Shown here piece by piece: positions 53,631 through 62,456 of a DNA stretch of 64,000 nt. The first letter of the stretch is position 1; each line of letters opens with the position of its first letter. The notes under the pieces are model-generated. The model worked only from the letters and a program-made list of their open reading frames with translations, was not told where the DNA came from and did not search any database. Source of the DNA: Pseudomonadota bacterium (lineage in GTDB: Bacteria > Pseudomonadota > Alphaproteobacteria > Caulobacterales > Caulobacteraceae); assembly GCA_023451375.1 (NCBI GenBank), contig JAEXZS010000064.1, positions 1 through 64,000 of the forward strand, in the 5' to 3' direction. The position numbers and the translations under genes are program-made.

Positions 53631-54217
53631 TGGCGGCCGCCCCGACCCCAGATCGCGCCGTCGATCCCGTGCGCGCCCCGCGTCCCGCGCCCAGCCTGAG
53701 ACAGGTCGCGGTGTCGCGCCCGCTGGGGGACGGCGACCTCACCTGGGTCGAACTGATCGACGATGCGGGGCGCATGGAACGCTGGATCCGCTTCGGCGCC
53801 GTCGCCGCCGAGCGGCCGGTGACCCGGCGCAACCGCTTCGTCGGTTTCGCGCCCGGCGCCGTCTTCGCCTCTGTTCGCTGGGCCGCCAATACGCGCGGAA
53901 CGGCGGCCGCCCGCCTCGATGTCGCGCAGGCCGTGGCGCGCGGCGCGGCCCGCGTCGCCCTCCCCGGCGTCACGCCCGGCGCGTTGAGCCTGCTTCAGCT
54001 TGTCGGCTGGGAGCGCGTGCGCCAGGCGCTGGCGGTGATCGACGCCATCGCCGCGACAGGCGTGGCGCTAGAGGCCGTCGCGCCCGAACACTGGCGCCAT
54101 GTCCAGGCGCGGATGACGGCCGGCCTCGCCCCCCAGCCCTATACGGCCGCGCGGCATCGGGCGCTGCGGCTGCGCCCGGCCCCCTGCGACACGCTCGACT
54201 CAGGCGACGCGCGATGA
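53630..54217 (+). CDS. DUF2840-family protein
   Basis: A 195-residue protein that matches the DUF2840 pattern (VELIDDAGRMERWIRFG, FAPGAVFASVRWAANTRGT, GWERVRQALAVIDAI, APEHWRHVQARMTAG, QPYTAARH). It is found between ParA and TraF in Trb-type conjugative elements and has no assigned function. Its ATG overlaps the stop of the HTH gene and its stop overlaps traF (ATGA), so all are one translational chain. Confidence 0.83.
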   Translation: MAAAPTPDRAVDPVRAPRPAPSLRQVAVSRPLGDGDLTWVELIDDAGRMERWIRFGAVAAERPVTRRNRFVGFAPGAVFASVRWAANTRGTAAARLDVAQAVARGAARVALPGVTPGALSLLQLVGWERVRQALAVIDAIAATGVALEAVAPEHWRHVQARMTAGLAPQPYTAARHRALRLRPAPCDTLDSGDAR

Positions 54218-54756
54218 GACGCAGAGCTGCGCCCCAGCGAGGCGGCCCCGCAACCCTCGTCCTCCTCGGTCTCCTCAGCATCGCCGCCCTGGCGGCGCCG
54301 GCGCTGCGCCCGCCCGCCCCGCGTCTGCTCTGGAACGCCAGCGCCAGCGTTCCCGTCGGCCTTTACCGGATCGATCCCGGCGCGACGGCGGGCCTCGGCC
54401 GCATCGTCGCCTATCGCCCGACGCCCGCCCAGACACGGCTAATGGCGACGCGCGGCTATCTCCCCGAGGGCGTGCCTCTGCTCAAGCCCGTCGCGGCGGC
54501 GGCGCCCTCCGTCGTGTGCCGACGCGACCGGACGATCCTCATCGACGACCGCACAGTCGCCCAGGCGCGGCGCGCCGACCGCGCCGGTCGTCCCCTGCCG
54601 GCCTGGTCGGGATGCCGCCGGCTGCACGGCTCCGAGGTCTTCCTGCTCGCGCCCGCGGCGCCGGATTCGCTCGACGGCCGCTATCTGGGCCCCGTCTCGC
54701 GCGCGCGGATCATCGGTCCGGCGACACCGCTCTGGCTCTCCAGGGCGTCGCGATGA
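54214..54756 (+). CDS. traF: TraF-type conjugative signal peptidase (S26)
   Basis: Membrane serine peptidase of 180 residues. A transmembrane helix (about 12-32) precedes the catalytic motif NASASVPVGLYRI (nucleophile Ser45) and the general base Lys91 (GVPLLKPVAA). TraF processes and cyclises the TrbC pilin in RP4-type systems. A TrbC homologue is encoded at 62139, consistent with this. Starts and ends in ATGA overlaps. Confidence 0.87.
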   Translation: MRRRAAPQRGGPATLVLLGLLSIAALAAPALRPPAPRLLWNASASVPVGLYRIDPGATAGLGRIVAYRPTPAQTRLMATRGYLPEGVPLLKPVAAAAPSVVCRRDRTILIDDRTVAQARRADRAGRPLPAWSGCRRLHGSEVFLLAPAAPDSLDGRYLGPVSRARIIGPATPLWLSRASR

Positions 54757-55517
54757 GCGGCCTGTGGTTCGGGAGAGCACGCTCCGTCCTGGCGGCGATC
54801 CTGATCGCCTCGGCGACCGTGTCGCCCCCCGTCGACGTCGCCGTCGCCGCCACGCAGACCGGGCCCCGGCGCGACGTCGAGGCGCCCCGGCCCGACCGCA
54901 TGACGCCGGCCGATCTGGACCGCTGGATCGACGAGGCCTCGCGCCGCTTCGACGTCCCGGCCGCCTGGATCCACGCCGTGATCGCCGTCGAGAGCGCCTA
55001 TGATGCTCGCGCCCTTTCCTCCGCCGGCGCCCACGGACTGATGCAGTTGACGCCGGCCACCTATGCGGAACTGCGGGCGCGCCACCGGCTCGGACCGGAC
55101 GTCTTCGCGCCACGTGACAATATTCTCGCCGGCGCCGCCTATCTGCGTCACCTGCACGACCGCTTCGGGCCGGACGGGATGCTGGCGGCCTATAACGCCG
55201 GCCCGACGCGCTACGCCGCTCATCTTCGCGACAGCCGGCCGCTCCCCGCCGAGACCCGGCTCTATGTGCGCCGCGTTCGCCGGCTGTTGGGCTGGAGACC
55301 GTCAACGGACGCCCTGACCGCCGCGTCGAGGATGTCGCCCCCGCCTCAACCCCAGATCCTGCCCCTGCCACTGCCACTGCCCCTGGACGCCGACGATCCT
55401 CTCGCCTCGCCCCTGTTCGTGCGGCGGGGCGGATTCCCGTCGGCGAAGGCGGCGCCCGCCGCCGAGCCGGCCGGGGCCGCGGACGGCAGGGCCCAGACGA
55501 TCGGAGGGTCGTGGTGA
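54753..55517 (+). CDS. lytic transglycosylase of the transfer system
   Basis: Periplasmic murein lytic transglycosylase of 254 residues. Signal peptide, then an SLT domain with catalytic Glu80 (AVIAVESAYDARALSSAGAHG), LMQLTPATY and AAYNAGP. The C-terminal 60 residues are Pro-rich and low in complexity. It opens the peptidoglycan for the transfer apparatus. Overlaps traF by ATGA. Confidence 0.88.
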   Translation: MSGLWFGRARSVLAAILIASATVSPPVDVAVAATQTGPRRDVEAPRPDRMTPADLDRWIDEASRRFDVPAAWIHAVIAVESAYDARALSSAGAHGLMQLTPATYAELRARHRLGPDVFAPRDNILAGAAYLRHLHDRFGPDGMLAAYNAGPTRYAAHLRDSRPLPAETRLYVRRVRRLLGWRPSTDALTAASRMSPPPQPQILPLPLPLPLDADDPLASPLFVRRGGFPSAKAAPAAEPAGAADGRAQTIGGSW

Positions 55518-55710
55518 TGGCGTGGAGTGAGCATGCGAAACAGGAGAAGAAGACAAAGCAAGATAAAAGCCGCAAGGCGCGGCGGGGATGGACGAAGAAG
55601 AAGTGCAGGCCTATCAATGACTTGCCACAAGGCGTGTCGAACACCTGCGCCTTGTCGAAGGCCCTAAGCCTCGGATCCGCTTGCACAATCCGCACCTTGC
55701 GGGGCCGTCG
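55518..55710. other. candidate oriT / relaxase promoter region
   Basis: A 193-base gap before the relaxase gene. It starts with a lower-GC stretch (55520-55610). An inverted repeat has arms CAAGGCG (55628-55634) and CGCCTTG (55648-55654), and a second, CCGCA-N3-TGCGG, lies near 55690-55702. Conjugative origins often lie just before the relaxase gene with such repeats, but no clear nic consensus is seen. A small open frame across it is not supported by any homology. Confidence 0.4.
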
Positions 55711-57411
55711 ATGAGCCGCGACGAGGCGTTTGAGCCCAAGCTCGGCCGCATCCGCGATCGCGCCGGCGCCCGCGCCCCGAGCGCCCTCAACCACGTTAAG
55801 GCGGCGGTCGCGCGCGCCGGCGGCTTCGGCGCCGCGGGCAAGCCTTCGGCGCGAAGCGCCTTCGGCCGAGGCCGGGCCGCCGCCCTCCTGGCGCATCATG
55901 CGCCGACGCGGCGGACAGTGGTGGTGAAGGCGCGGGTGGTCCGTCCCGGGACCCGCTCCACCCTCGCCGCCCACCTGGCCTATCTGTCGCGCGACGGCGT
56001 CGATCGCCGTGGCGCCCCGGGACGACTGTTCGACCGGGCCGGAGATGCGGCCGACGCCAAGGCCTTCGCCGCAAGAACGACCGACGACCGGCATCATTTC
56101 CGCTTCATCGTCTCGCCTGAGGACGCCGACCGGCTCGCCGACCTCAAGGGGTTCGCCCGCGACCTGATGACGACCATGGAGGGCGACCTCGGCACACGCC
56201 TCGACTGGGTCGGGGTCGATCACTGGAACACGCCCCATCCCCATTTGCATCTCATCGTTCGCGGCGTGGAGGCGCGGGGCGCCGACCTGGTGATCGCCCG
56301 CGACTACATCGCCCACGGCCTGCGCGCCCGGGCCGAGGCCCTGGTGGAGCGCGAGCTCGGCCCGCGCCTCGAGCCGGAGATCCGCCGCGGCTTCCTGCGC
56401 GACGCCCAGGCCGACGGTTGGACGCGGCTCGACCGACTGCTGGCCGCCGAGGCGCGTCGCGCGGACGGCGTCGTCGATCTGCGCCCCTCGGGCCCGCCCC
56501 ATCCGGCGCCCTCGCCGGTGCGGCTGGCGCGGCTGCGCAAACTGGAGGCGCTCGGTCTGGCGCGGCCCGACGGGGTCGGCCGCTGGCGGCTGTCGCCCGA
56601 CGCGGAGCTCACCCTGAAGGCCCTGGCCCGGCGCGGCGACATCATCGCCCGGCTCCATGACGCGATGGCGACCTCGGGTCGGGCGCCCGATCCGATCGCC
56701 TGGTCCGAAGCGGCCGCAGATGTCGTGGTCGGCCGGGTCGCGGCGCGAGGTCTGGACGACGAGTTGCGCGGCACGGGCTATGTGGTGATCGAAGGCGTTG
56801 ACGGCCGTCTGCATCACCGCACCGTCCCCGACGCGACCGCGCCCGACCCGCGGCTGGGCGCCGTCGTCGAAGCCCGCCCCCCCGCCCAACCCGGTCTGCG
56901 CCATCCACGGATGCGCATCCGCTCCGACCTGGAGCTCTCCCGACAGGAGACGGCTGAGGGCGCGACCTGGCTCGACCGCCTACGGGTCGATCCTCATCCA
57001 CCCACGCTCGGCGGCGGCTTCGGCGCGGATGTGGCCGCGGCGATGGAGCGGCGCGGCGACTGGTTGATCGCCCAGGGCCTGGCCCGCCGCGGCGCCGACG
57101 GTCTGGTTCCGATCCCGAACCTGATTGGAACCCTCGCCGCCCGCGAGATCGAGGCGGCGGCGGCGCGGCTGGAAACGGACACCGGTCTCGTCCACCGTCG
57201 TGACAGGCCGTCGTCCGACGCCGTCTACCGGCGCCGCCTAGATCTGGCCTCCGGTCGCTTCGCCCTCGTCGACGACGGCCTGAGCTTCAGTCTGGTCCCT
57301 TGGCGCCCCGCGATGGAGCATCGGCTCGGTCAGGCGGTCGGCGACCTTCGCCGCCCGGCCGACGGGGCGCCGACGCTCGACCCCGGCCGCCGCCGCGGCC
57401 CCGCCCTCTGA
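55711..57411 (+). CDS. VirD2-like relaxase with DUF3363 domain
   Basis: Conjugative relaxase of 566 residues. N-terminal part has a candidate catalytic Tyr (Tyr91 in LAAHLAYLSRDGVDRR) and the histidine triad PHPHLHLIVRG (His176, His178, His180), with a further His171 nearby. The C-terminal two-thirds belongs to the DUF3363 family. It cuts oriT and pilots the strand through TraG. The ATG at 55711 is used; a TTG at 55681 would add ten residues inside the candidate oriT region. Confidence 0.87.
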   Translation: MSRDEAFEPKLGRIRDRAGARAPSALNHVKAAVARAGGFGAAGKPSARSAFGRGRAAALLAHHAPTRRTVVVKARVVRPGTRSTLAAHLAYLSRDGVDRRGAPGRLFDRAGDAADAKAFAARTTDDRHHFRFIVSPEDADRLADLKGFARDLMTTMEGDLGTRLDWVGVDHWNTPHPHLHLIVRGVEARGADLVIARDYIAHGLRARAEALVERELGPRLEPEIRRGFLRDAQADGWTRLDRLLAAEARRADGVVDLRPSGPPHPAPSPVRLARLRKLEALGLARPDGVGRWRLSPDAELTLKALARRGDIIARLHDAMATSGRAPDPIAWSEAAADVVVGRVAARGLDDELRGTGYVVIEGVDGRLHHRTVPDATAPDPRLGAVVEARPPAQPGLRHPRMRIRSDLELSRQETAEGATWLDRLRVDPHPPTLGGGFGADVAAAMERRGDWLIAQGLARRGADGLVPIPNLIGTLAAREIEAAAARLETDTGLVHRRDRPSSDAVYRRRLDLASGRFALVDDGLSFSLVPWRPAMEHRLGQAVGDLRRPADGAPTLDPGRRRGPAL

Positions 57412-57434
57412 CCGTTTGAGAAAGGCCCTCCTCC

Positions 57435-59465
57435 ATGTCCGCCGGACGCATTCTGTGGGGTCAGATCGGCCTCGTCCTCACCCTGGTCGCCACCGGCGTC
57501 TGGGGCGCGACCCAGTGGACCGCCTGGCGGCTGGGGTATCAGGCCGGGCTTGGCGAGCCGTGGGCGGTGCTGGCCAACCTGCCGCTCTACCCGCCGCCGG
57601 CCTTCTTCCTCTGGTGGTTCGTCTATGACGCCTATGCGCCGGAGATCTTTCTTGAGGGCGCAGCCATCGTCGTCGGCGGCGTCGGCCTCGCGGTCGCGCT
57701 CGCCTTCGCCCTGGCCGTGCGGCGGTCGCGCGAAGCGGCGACGGCGACCACCTATGGCAGCGCTCGTTGGGCGGCGATGCCGGACGCACGCGACGCCGGC
57801 CTGCTTGGCGACGACGGGGTGGTGCTCGGCCGTCTCGGCGATCGCTATCTGCGCCACGACGGTCCGGAACATGTGCTGTGCTTCGCCCCGACCCGATCCG
57901 GCAAGGGCGTTGGCCTGGTGGTGCCGAGCCTGCTGACCTGGCCGGGCTCGGTCCTGGTCCACGATATCAAGGGCGAGAACTGGACGCTGACCGCCGGCTG
58001 GCGCGCCCGGTTCGGCCGGGTGCTGAAGTTCGATCCGACCGACCCTGAAAGCGACGCCTACAATCCCCTGGCGGAGGTGCGGCTCGGCGATCGCGAAGTG
58101 CGCGACGTCCAGAACATCGCCGACATCCTCGTCGATCCGGAAGGGGCGCTCGAGCGCCGCAATCACTGGGAAAAGACCAGCCACGCTCTCCTGGTCGGCG
58201 CCATCCTCCATGTGCTCTACGCCGAACCCGACAAGACCCTGGCCGGGGTCGCCGGCTTCCTGTCGGATCCGCGCCAACCGATCGAGACGACCCTGCGGCG
58301 GATGATGAGCGCCCGCCACCGCCCGGACGGGCCTCATCCCGCAGTCGCGGCCGCCGCACGCGAACTGCTCAACAAGAGCGACAACGAGCGTTCCGGCGTG
58401 CTCTCCACCGCCATGAGCTTCCTCGGTCTCTACCGCGACCCCGTCGTGGCGCGCGCCACCAGCCGCTGCGACTGGCGCATCGCCGACCTGGTCGCGGCCG
58501 ATCGGCCGACGAGCCTGTATCTGGTCGTGCCCCCTTCGGACATCAGCCGCACCAAGCCGCTGATCCGGCTCCTGCTGAACCAGGTCGGGCGGCGGCTGAC
58601 CGAGGATCTTCAGGCGCGCCAGGGGCGCCGACGCCTGCTGATGATGCTCGACGAGTTCCCCGCGTTGGGTCGGCTCGACTTCTTCGAAAGCGCCCTGGCC
58701 TTCATGGCCGGCTACGGGGTGAAGGCCTTTCTGATCGCCCAGTCGCTGAACCAGATCGAAAAGGCCTACGGCGTCTCCAACGCGCTTCTGGACAACTGCC
58801 ACGTCCGGGTCGCCTTCGCCGCCAACGACGAGCGCACCGCCAAACGGATCTCCGACACCCTGGGCACGGCGACCGAGCAGCGGGCGATGCGCAACTACGC
58901 CGGCCACCGGCTGTCGCCCTGGCTCGGCCATCTGATGGTCTCGCGCCAGGAGACGGCGCGGCCGCTGCTGACGCCGGGCGAGGTGATGCAGTTGCCCGCC
59001 GACGAGGCCCTGGTGCTGGTCTCCGGTTGCGCGCCGATCCGCGCCCGCAAGGCGCGCTACTTCACCGATCCGGAACTGCATCGGCGCATCCTGCCGCCCC
59101 CGGACCGCGACGCCGGCGCGCCGGCAGCGGTGAAAGAGCGGGAGACGGCGGAGCCTGATGTCGGGCCTGGGAACGATCCTGGGAACGCGCGGACGCCGAC
59201 GCCCGTCGGAACGCCGCCCGGCCAGACCGTCGCCGGGGCCGCCGCCGAAGCGGACCCAACGTCATGGCGCGACGCCTCCGCCGAGGGCGGCCCCCGGCAA
59301 GAGCCGGCGCTCGCCGTCATCGAAGACCCCGTCGAACGCATCGCAGAACTGGAATTCGACGGCGTCGACGAGGATCCCGCCGACCCGCCGGCGCCCCCCG
59401 GCCCCGATCCGCGGCGCGTCGCCCGCCAGGCGGCGCTCGACCCCGACGACGGCATCCCCCTGTGA
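57435..59465 (+). CDS. traG: TraG/VirD4 type IV coupling protein
   Basis: Inner-membrane ATPase of 676 residues that links relaxosome to the secretion channel. Two or three N-terminal transmembrane helices (about 10-95), Walker A FAPTRSGKGVG (residues 150-160), Walker B LLMMLDEFPALG (about 398-409) and AQSLNQIEKAYG. C-terminal 120 residues are Pro/Ala-rich and acidic, probably disordered, and longer than in RP4 TraG. Follows relaxase after 23 bases. Confidence 0.92.
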   Translation: MSAGRILWGQIGLVLTLVATGVWGATQWTAWRLGYQAGLGEPWAVLANLPLYPPPAFFLWWFVYDAYAPEIFLEGAAIVVGGVGLAVALAFALAVRRSREAATATTYGSARWAAMPDARDAGLLGDDGVVLGRLGDRYLRHDGPEHVLCFAPTRSGKGVGLVVPSLLTWPGSVLVHDIKGENWTLTAGWRARFGRVLKFDPTDPESDAYNPLAEVRLGDREVRDVQNIADILVDPEGALERRNHWEKTSHALLVGAILHVLYAEPDKTLAGVAGFLSDPRQPIETTLRRMMSARHRPDGPHPAVAAAARELLNKSDNERSGVLSTAMSFLGLYRDPVVARATSRCDWRIADLVAADRPTSLYLVVPPSDISRTKPLIRLLLNQVGRRLTEDLQARQGRRRLLMMLDEFPALGRLDFFESALAFMAGYGVKAFLIAQSLNQIEKAYGVSNALLDNCHVRVAFAANDERTAKRISDTLGTATEQRAMRNYAGHRLSPWLGHLMVSRQETARPLLTPGEVMQLPADEALVLVSGCAPIRARKARYFTDPELHRRILPPPDRDAGAPAAVKERETAEPDVGPGNDPGNARTPTPVGTPPGQTVAGAAAEADPTSWRDASAEGGPRQEPALAVIEDPVERIAELEFDGVDEDPADPPAPPGPDPRRVARQAALDPDDGIPL

Positions 59466-59472
59466 GATCCTG

Positions 59473-59997
59473 ATGCGCAAACCCTTCCTGACCGTCTATC
59501 TCGACCCGGCGCTGCTGGACGCCCTGGAGGCCTATGCCCGCAAACGCGGGGCGGCGAAGTCCACCGTGGCCGAGGCGGCGATCTCCCGCTTCCTGCGTCC
59601 GGACCCTGCCGACCAGCCCGAGGCCGTCCTCGCCCGGCGTCTCGATCACCTGAACCGGCATGCGGACCGGCTCGAGCGCGACCTGGGCGTGGCGGTCGAG
59701 ATGCTGGCCCTGTTCATCCGCTTCTGGCTGGCGGCGACGCCGCCCCTGCCCGAGAGCGCCCAGGCCGCCGCCCGGGCCAAGGGGCGAGAGCGCTACGAAG
59801 GGTTCGTCCAGGTCTTGGGCCGACGGCTGGCCCAGGGGCGCGGCTTCGTGCGTGAGGTCGCGGCCGAAGCGGAGGCGATCAGGGAAGGGGATGGCGAGGC
59901 GGCCAAGGACGTGGACAGGAGGACGCGCGTCGTGGCCCAGCCGGGCGGGCCTCAGCGCGACGCCCCGAGCGTCGGTCGCGCGTCGGACGAGGCCTGA
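59473..59997 (+). CDS. CopG-like ribbon-helix-helix protein of the transfer operon
   Basis: A 174-residue protein with an N-terminal ribbon-helix-helix (FLTVYLDPALLDALEAYARK then GAAKSTVAEAAISRFL), then a helical region (LDHLNRHADRLERDLGVAVEM with a hydrophobic LALFIRFWLAATPPLP). It is the usual gene between traG and trbB. Likely regulator of the trb operon. The last 30 residues are charged and may be disordered. Start chosen at 59473 by its ribbon. Confidence 0.82.
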   Translation: MRKPFLTVYLDPALLDALEAYARKRGAAKSTVAEAAISRFLRPDPADQPEAVLARRLDHLNRHADRLERDLGVAVEMLALFIRFWLAATPPLPESAQAAARAKGRERYEGFVQVLGRRLAQGRGFVREVAAEAEAIREGDGEAAKDVDRRTRVVAQPGGPQRDAPSVGRASDEA

Positions 59998-60046
59998 TCG
60001 CGCGGACGCCCCTTCTTTCCGGGCCGGAATGGCCTATAGTCGTGGC

Positions 60047-60295
60047 ATGGCCAAGGTCGTGATCACCAAGCTCGAACGTCCCACCGCCCGCGCCGTCGGC
60101 GCCAAGAACGCGGCCGTGGAGACCAAACGGGTGCGCGGCGAAACCGGCGAGGTGCAGACCCTCTCGACCCTGGATGCCCGCAGCCGCAGCTTCAGCGACG
60201 ACCTGACCTTCGTGTTCGGCCGCAATGTCGCGCGCGCGCGCCGCGAGAACAAGCGCTTGACCGGCTCGGCCGATCGTGTCCCCCGCGACGACTGA
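60047..60295 (+). CDS. small basic protein paired with the zeta-like kinase, candidate antitoxin
   Basis: An 82-residue basic protein (MAKVVITKLERPTARAVGAK ... DDLTFVFGRNVARARRENKR) that overlaps the next gene by 20 bases. No known family is recognised. Position ahead of and coupled with a zeta-toxin-like gene suggests an antitoxin or accessory protein, which would be unlike the known epsilon or PezA antitoxins. ATG at 60029 is an alternative start. Confidence 0.6.
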   Translation: MAKVVITKLERPTARAVGAKNAAVETKRVRGETGEVQTLSTLDARSRSFSDDLTFVFGRNVARARRENKRLTGSADRVPRDD

Positions 60296-60887
60296 GGCGC
60301 CCGCCTTCCTGATCGTCGGCGGCCCCAATGGTTCAGGCAAGTCGAGCGCCTATCAGGACACCGACATCGAGGCGGGCGGCCGCTCGGTCTGGATCATCAA
60401 CCCCGACCTCCTGACCGCACGCATTCGCGACGTCGAGGGACTGGCCCAGGCGGAGGCCAACAGGAGCGCCGTCGAGCGGATCGAGGCCTGGCTGGACGCC
60501 TCGATCGAGGTGCATAAGACCGTCGGCGTCGAAACCGTGTTGTCCACGGCCAAGTATCGCCGTCTGGTCGCGAAGGCCAAGGCGCACGGCTTTGCGATCT
60601 GGCTTCTCTATGTGGTTCTGGACAGTCCCGACCGGAACGTCGAACGCGTCCGGCTGCGGGTCCGCAAGGGCGGCCATGATGTGCCCGAGGACAAGATTCG
60701 CGCCCGCTACGCCCGGTCGCTCGACCAGTTCCCCTGGTTCCTGGAACAGGCAGACCGGGCCTGGATCTATGACAACAGCGGCGCCCAGCCTCGCCGCATC
60801 GGCGAGAAACGCGACGGCGTCATCCAGCTCGACGGCGACGCCCTGCCCCAGGTCGTCCAGGCGGTGCAGACGATCGAGACCGACTAG
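60276..60887 (+). CDS. zeta-toxin-family P-loop kinase
   Basis: A 203-residue P-loop protein. Walker A GGPNGSGKSS (residues 15-24), the NPDLL acidic motif (Asp44), VETVLSTAKYRRLV (Glu86; corresponds to the substrate-binding ETT-like segment) and the family motif RVRLRVRKGGHDVPEDKI then YARSLDQFPWFLEQADRAWIYDNSG. Zeta toxins phosphorylate UDP-N-acetylglucosamine or related sugars; relatives without toxicity exist. GTG start inside the preceding gene indicates coupling. It separates CopG-like and trbB genes, so it is an accessory module inserted in the trb operon. Confidence 0.8.
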   Translation: MSPATTEAPAFLIVGGPNGSGKSSAYQDTDIEAGGRSVWIINPDLLTARIRDVEGLAQAEANRSAVERIEAWLDASIEVHKTVGVETVLSTAKYRRLVAKAKAHGFAIWLLYVVLDSPDRNVERVRLRVRKGGHDVPEDKIRARYARSLDQFPWFLEQADRAWIYDNSGAQPRRIGEKRDGVIQLDGDALPQVVQAVQTIETD

Positions 60888-60899
60888 GACCGGATCGGC

Positions 60900-60916
60900 C
60901 CAGGCGGCTCGCCTGG
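60900..60916. terminator. short hairpin after the zeta-like gene
   Basis: CCAGGCG-GCT-CGCCTGG, 7-bp arms and 3-base loop, 12 bases after the stop. No T run. The next 250 bases before trbB have no supported gene and may hold a promoter for trb. Confidence 0.5.
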
Positions 60917-61164
60917 CGGTCCCGAAGACATCCGCGCTGCGGCTCCAGATCCGACCGCAACCAAACCCCGGCCGCGCGAGACGGCGTCCGACACATCCGA
61001 TTTCCTTGAGACGGCGGTGACGGCGTCGCCGGCGGCCCGCCGATTCCCTGTCCTTCTGCGCCGGCCTGCTACACCCCCGCCGGGACTGTTGCGCGCCGAC
61101 GGTTTCGCCTCTCCTTAGTCGCCCCGTACGGATCGCACGCCCGCGTTCCGCGAATCTGGACGGG

Positions 61165-62112
61165 ATGATGACCGCCTCAAGCGCCCGCGCCTTGCGCATG
61201 CTGGCCACCGCGCTCGGCCCGACCGTTGCGGCCCATCTGGCCGACGACGGCGTGGTGGAGGTGATGCTCAATCCGGACGGCCGGTTATGGATCGACCGCC
61301 TGGACGTCGGGCTGACCGCCACGGAGGCGACGATGGCCCCGGCGGACGGCGAACGCGTCATCCGTCTCGTCGCCCATCACGTCGGCGCAGCCGTGGGCCC
61401 GGATCGGCCGCGCCTCTCGGCCGAACTGCCGGGCGGCGGCGAGCGGTTCGAAGGCCTCCTACCCCCCGTAGTGGCCGCGCCCAGCTTCGCCATCCGCAAG
61501 GCCGCCACCGGCCTCTTTCGCCTCGAGGCCTATGTGGCAACCGGGGTCATGACCGCCGCCCAGGCCGAAGCTCTGCGCCGGGCGGTCGCCGAACGCCAAA
61601 ACATCCTGGTCGTAGGCGGCACCTCCACCGGCAAGACCACGCTGGTCAACGCCCTCCTGGCCGAGATCGCCGAGACCGGCGACCGGGTGGTGTTGATCGA
61701 GGACACCCGCGAGCTCCAATGCGCCGCGCCCAATCTGGTGGCCCTGCGGTCCAAGGACGGCGTCGCCGGCCTCGCCGACCTGGTGCGTTCAGCCCTGCGC
61801 TTGCGGCCCGACCGGATCCCCATCGGCGAGGTGCGCGGCGCCGAAGCGCTCGACCTGATCAAGGCCTGGGGCACGGGCCATCCCGGCGGCGTCGGCACCC
61901 TGCACGCCGGCTCGGCCCTGGGCGCCCTGAACCGGCTCGAACAACTGACCCAGGAAGCGGTCGTCACCCCGCCGCGAGGCCTCATCGCCGAGACCGTCGA
62001 CCTCATCGCCGTCCTGGCCGGTCGAGGGGCCGCGCGCCGCTTGGTGGAGCTCGCCGCTGTCGAGGGTCTGGCCCCCGACGGCGCCTATCGCCTCTCCCGC
62101 CTGCAACCCTGA
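61165..62112 (+). CDS. trbB: TrbB-type type IV secretion ATPase
   Basis: VirB11/TrbB ATPase of 315 residues. Walker A VVGGTSTGKTTLVNALL (151-159), Asp box (VLIEDTRELQC), Walker B (LRPDRIPIGEVRGAEALDLIKAW) and His box (GHPGGVGTLHAGSALGALNRLEQL). Hexameric, at the cytoplasmic face of the transfer channel. Two tandem ATG codons at the start. Confidence 0.92.
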   Translation: MMTASSARALRMLATALGPTVAAHLADDGVVEVMLNPDGRLWIDRLDVGLTATEATMAPADGERVIRLVAHHVGAAVGPDRPRLSAELPGGGERFEGLLPPVVAAPSFAIRKAATGLFRLEAYVATGVMTAAQAEALRRAVAERQNILVVGGTSTGKTTLVNALLAEIAETGDRVVLIEDTRELQCAAPNLVALRSKDGVAGLADLVRSALRLRPDRIPIGEVRGAEALDLIKAWGTGHPGGVGTLHAGSALGALNRLEQLTQEAVVTPPRGLIAETVDLIAVLAGRGAARRLVELAAVEGLAPDGAYRLSRLQP

Positions 62113-62138
62113 CCCAGCTCATCCTTCGGAGACTAAAC

Positions 62139-62456
62139 ATGGCTCGCCTGAATCCTCGTCTCGGCGCCTTGATCGCACCGGCCCTCGTCCTCGCCGCCGC
62201 CTCGCCCGCCCTCGCCGGCGGCTCCTCCATGCCCTGGGAGGCTCCGCTGCAGTCGATCCTGGAATCCATCGAGGGTCCGGTCGCCAAGATCATCGCCGTG
62301 ATGATCATCATCGTCACCGGCCTCACCCTCGCCTTCGGCGACACCTCCGGCGGCGCGAGGCGGATGATCCAGATCGTCTTCGGCCTGTCGATCGCCTTCG
62401 CCGCCTCCTCCTTCTTCCTCAGCTTCTTCTCCTTCGGCGGCGGAGCCCTCGTCTAA
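62139..62456 (+). CDS. trbC: TrbC-type pilin
   Basis: Conjugative pilin precursor of 105 residues. Signal segment (LALIAPALVLAAASPALAGG-type, ending ALAGG) and two hydrophobic helices (about 48-65 and 75-97). TrbC is cut and cyclised by TraF. Stop overlaps trbD start (TAATG). GGAG before ATG. Confidence 0.87.
   Translation: MARLNPRLGALIAPALVLAAASPALAGGSSMPWEAPLQSILESIEGPVAKIIAVMIIIVTGLTLAFGDTSGGARRMIQIVFGLSIAFAASSFFLSFFSFGGGALV

Noticed and set aside
55511..55714. 67-codon lysine-rich open frame between transglycosylase and relaxase
   Set aside because: No recognised homologue, unusual composition for the region, and it covers the likely oriT/promoter DNA.
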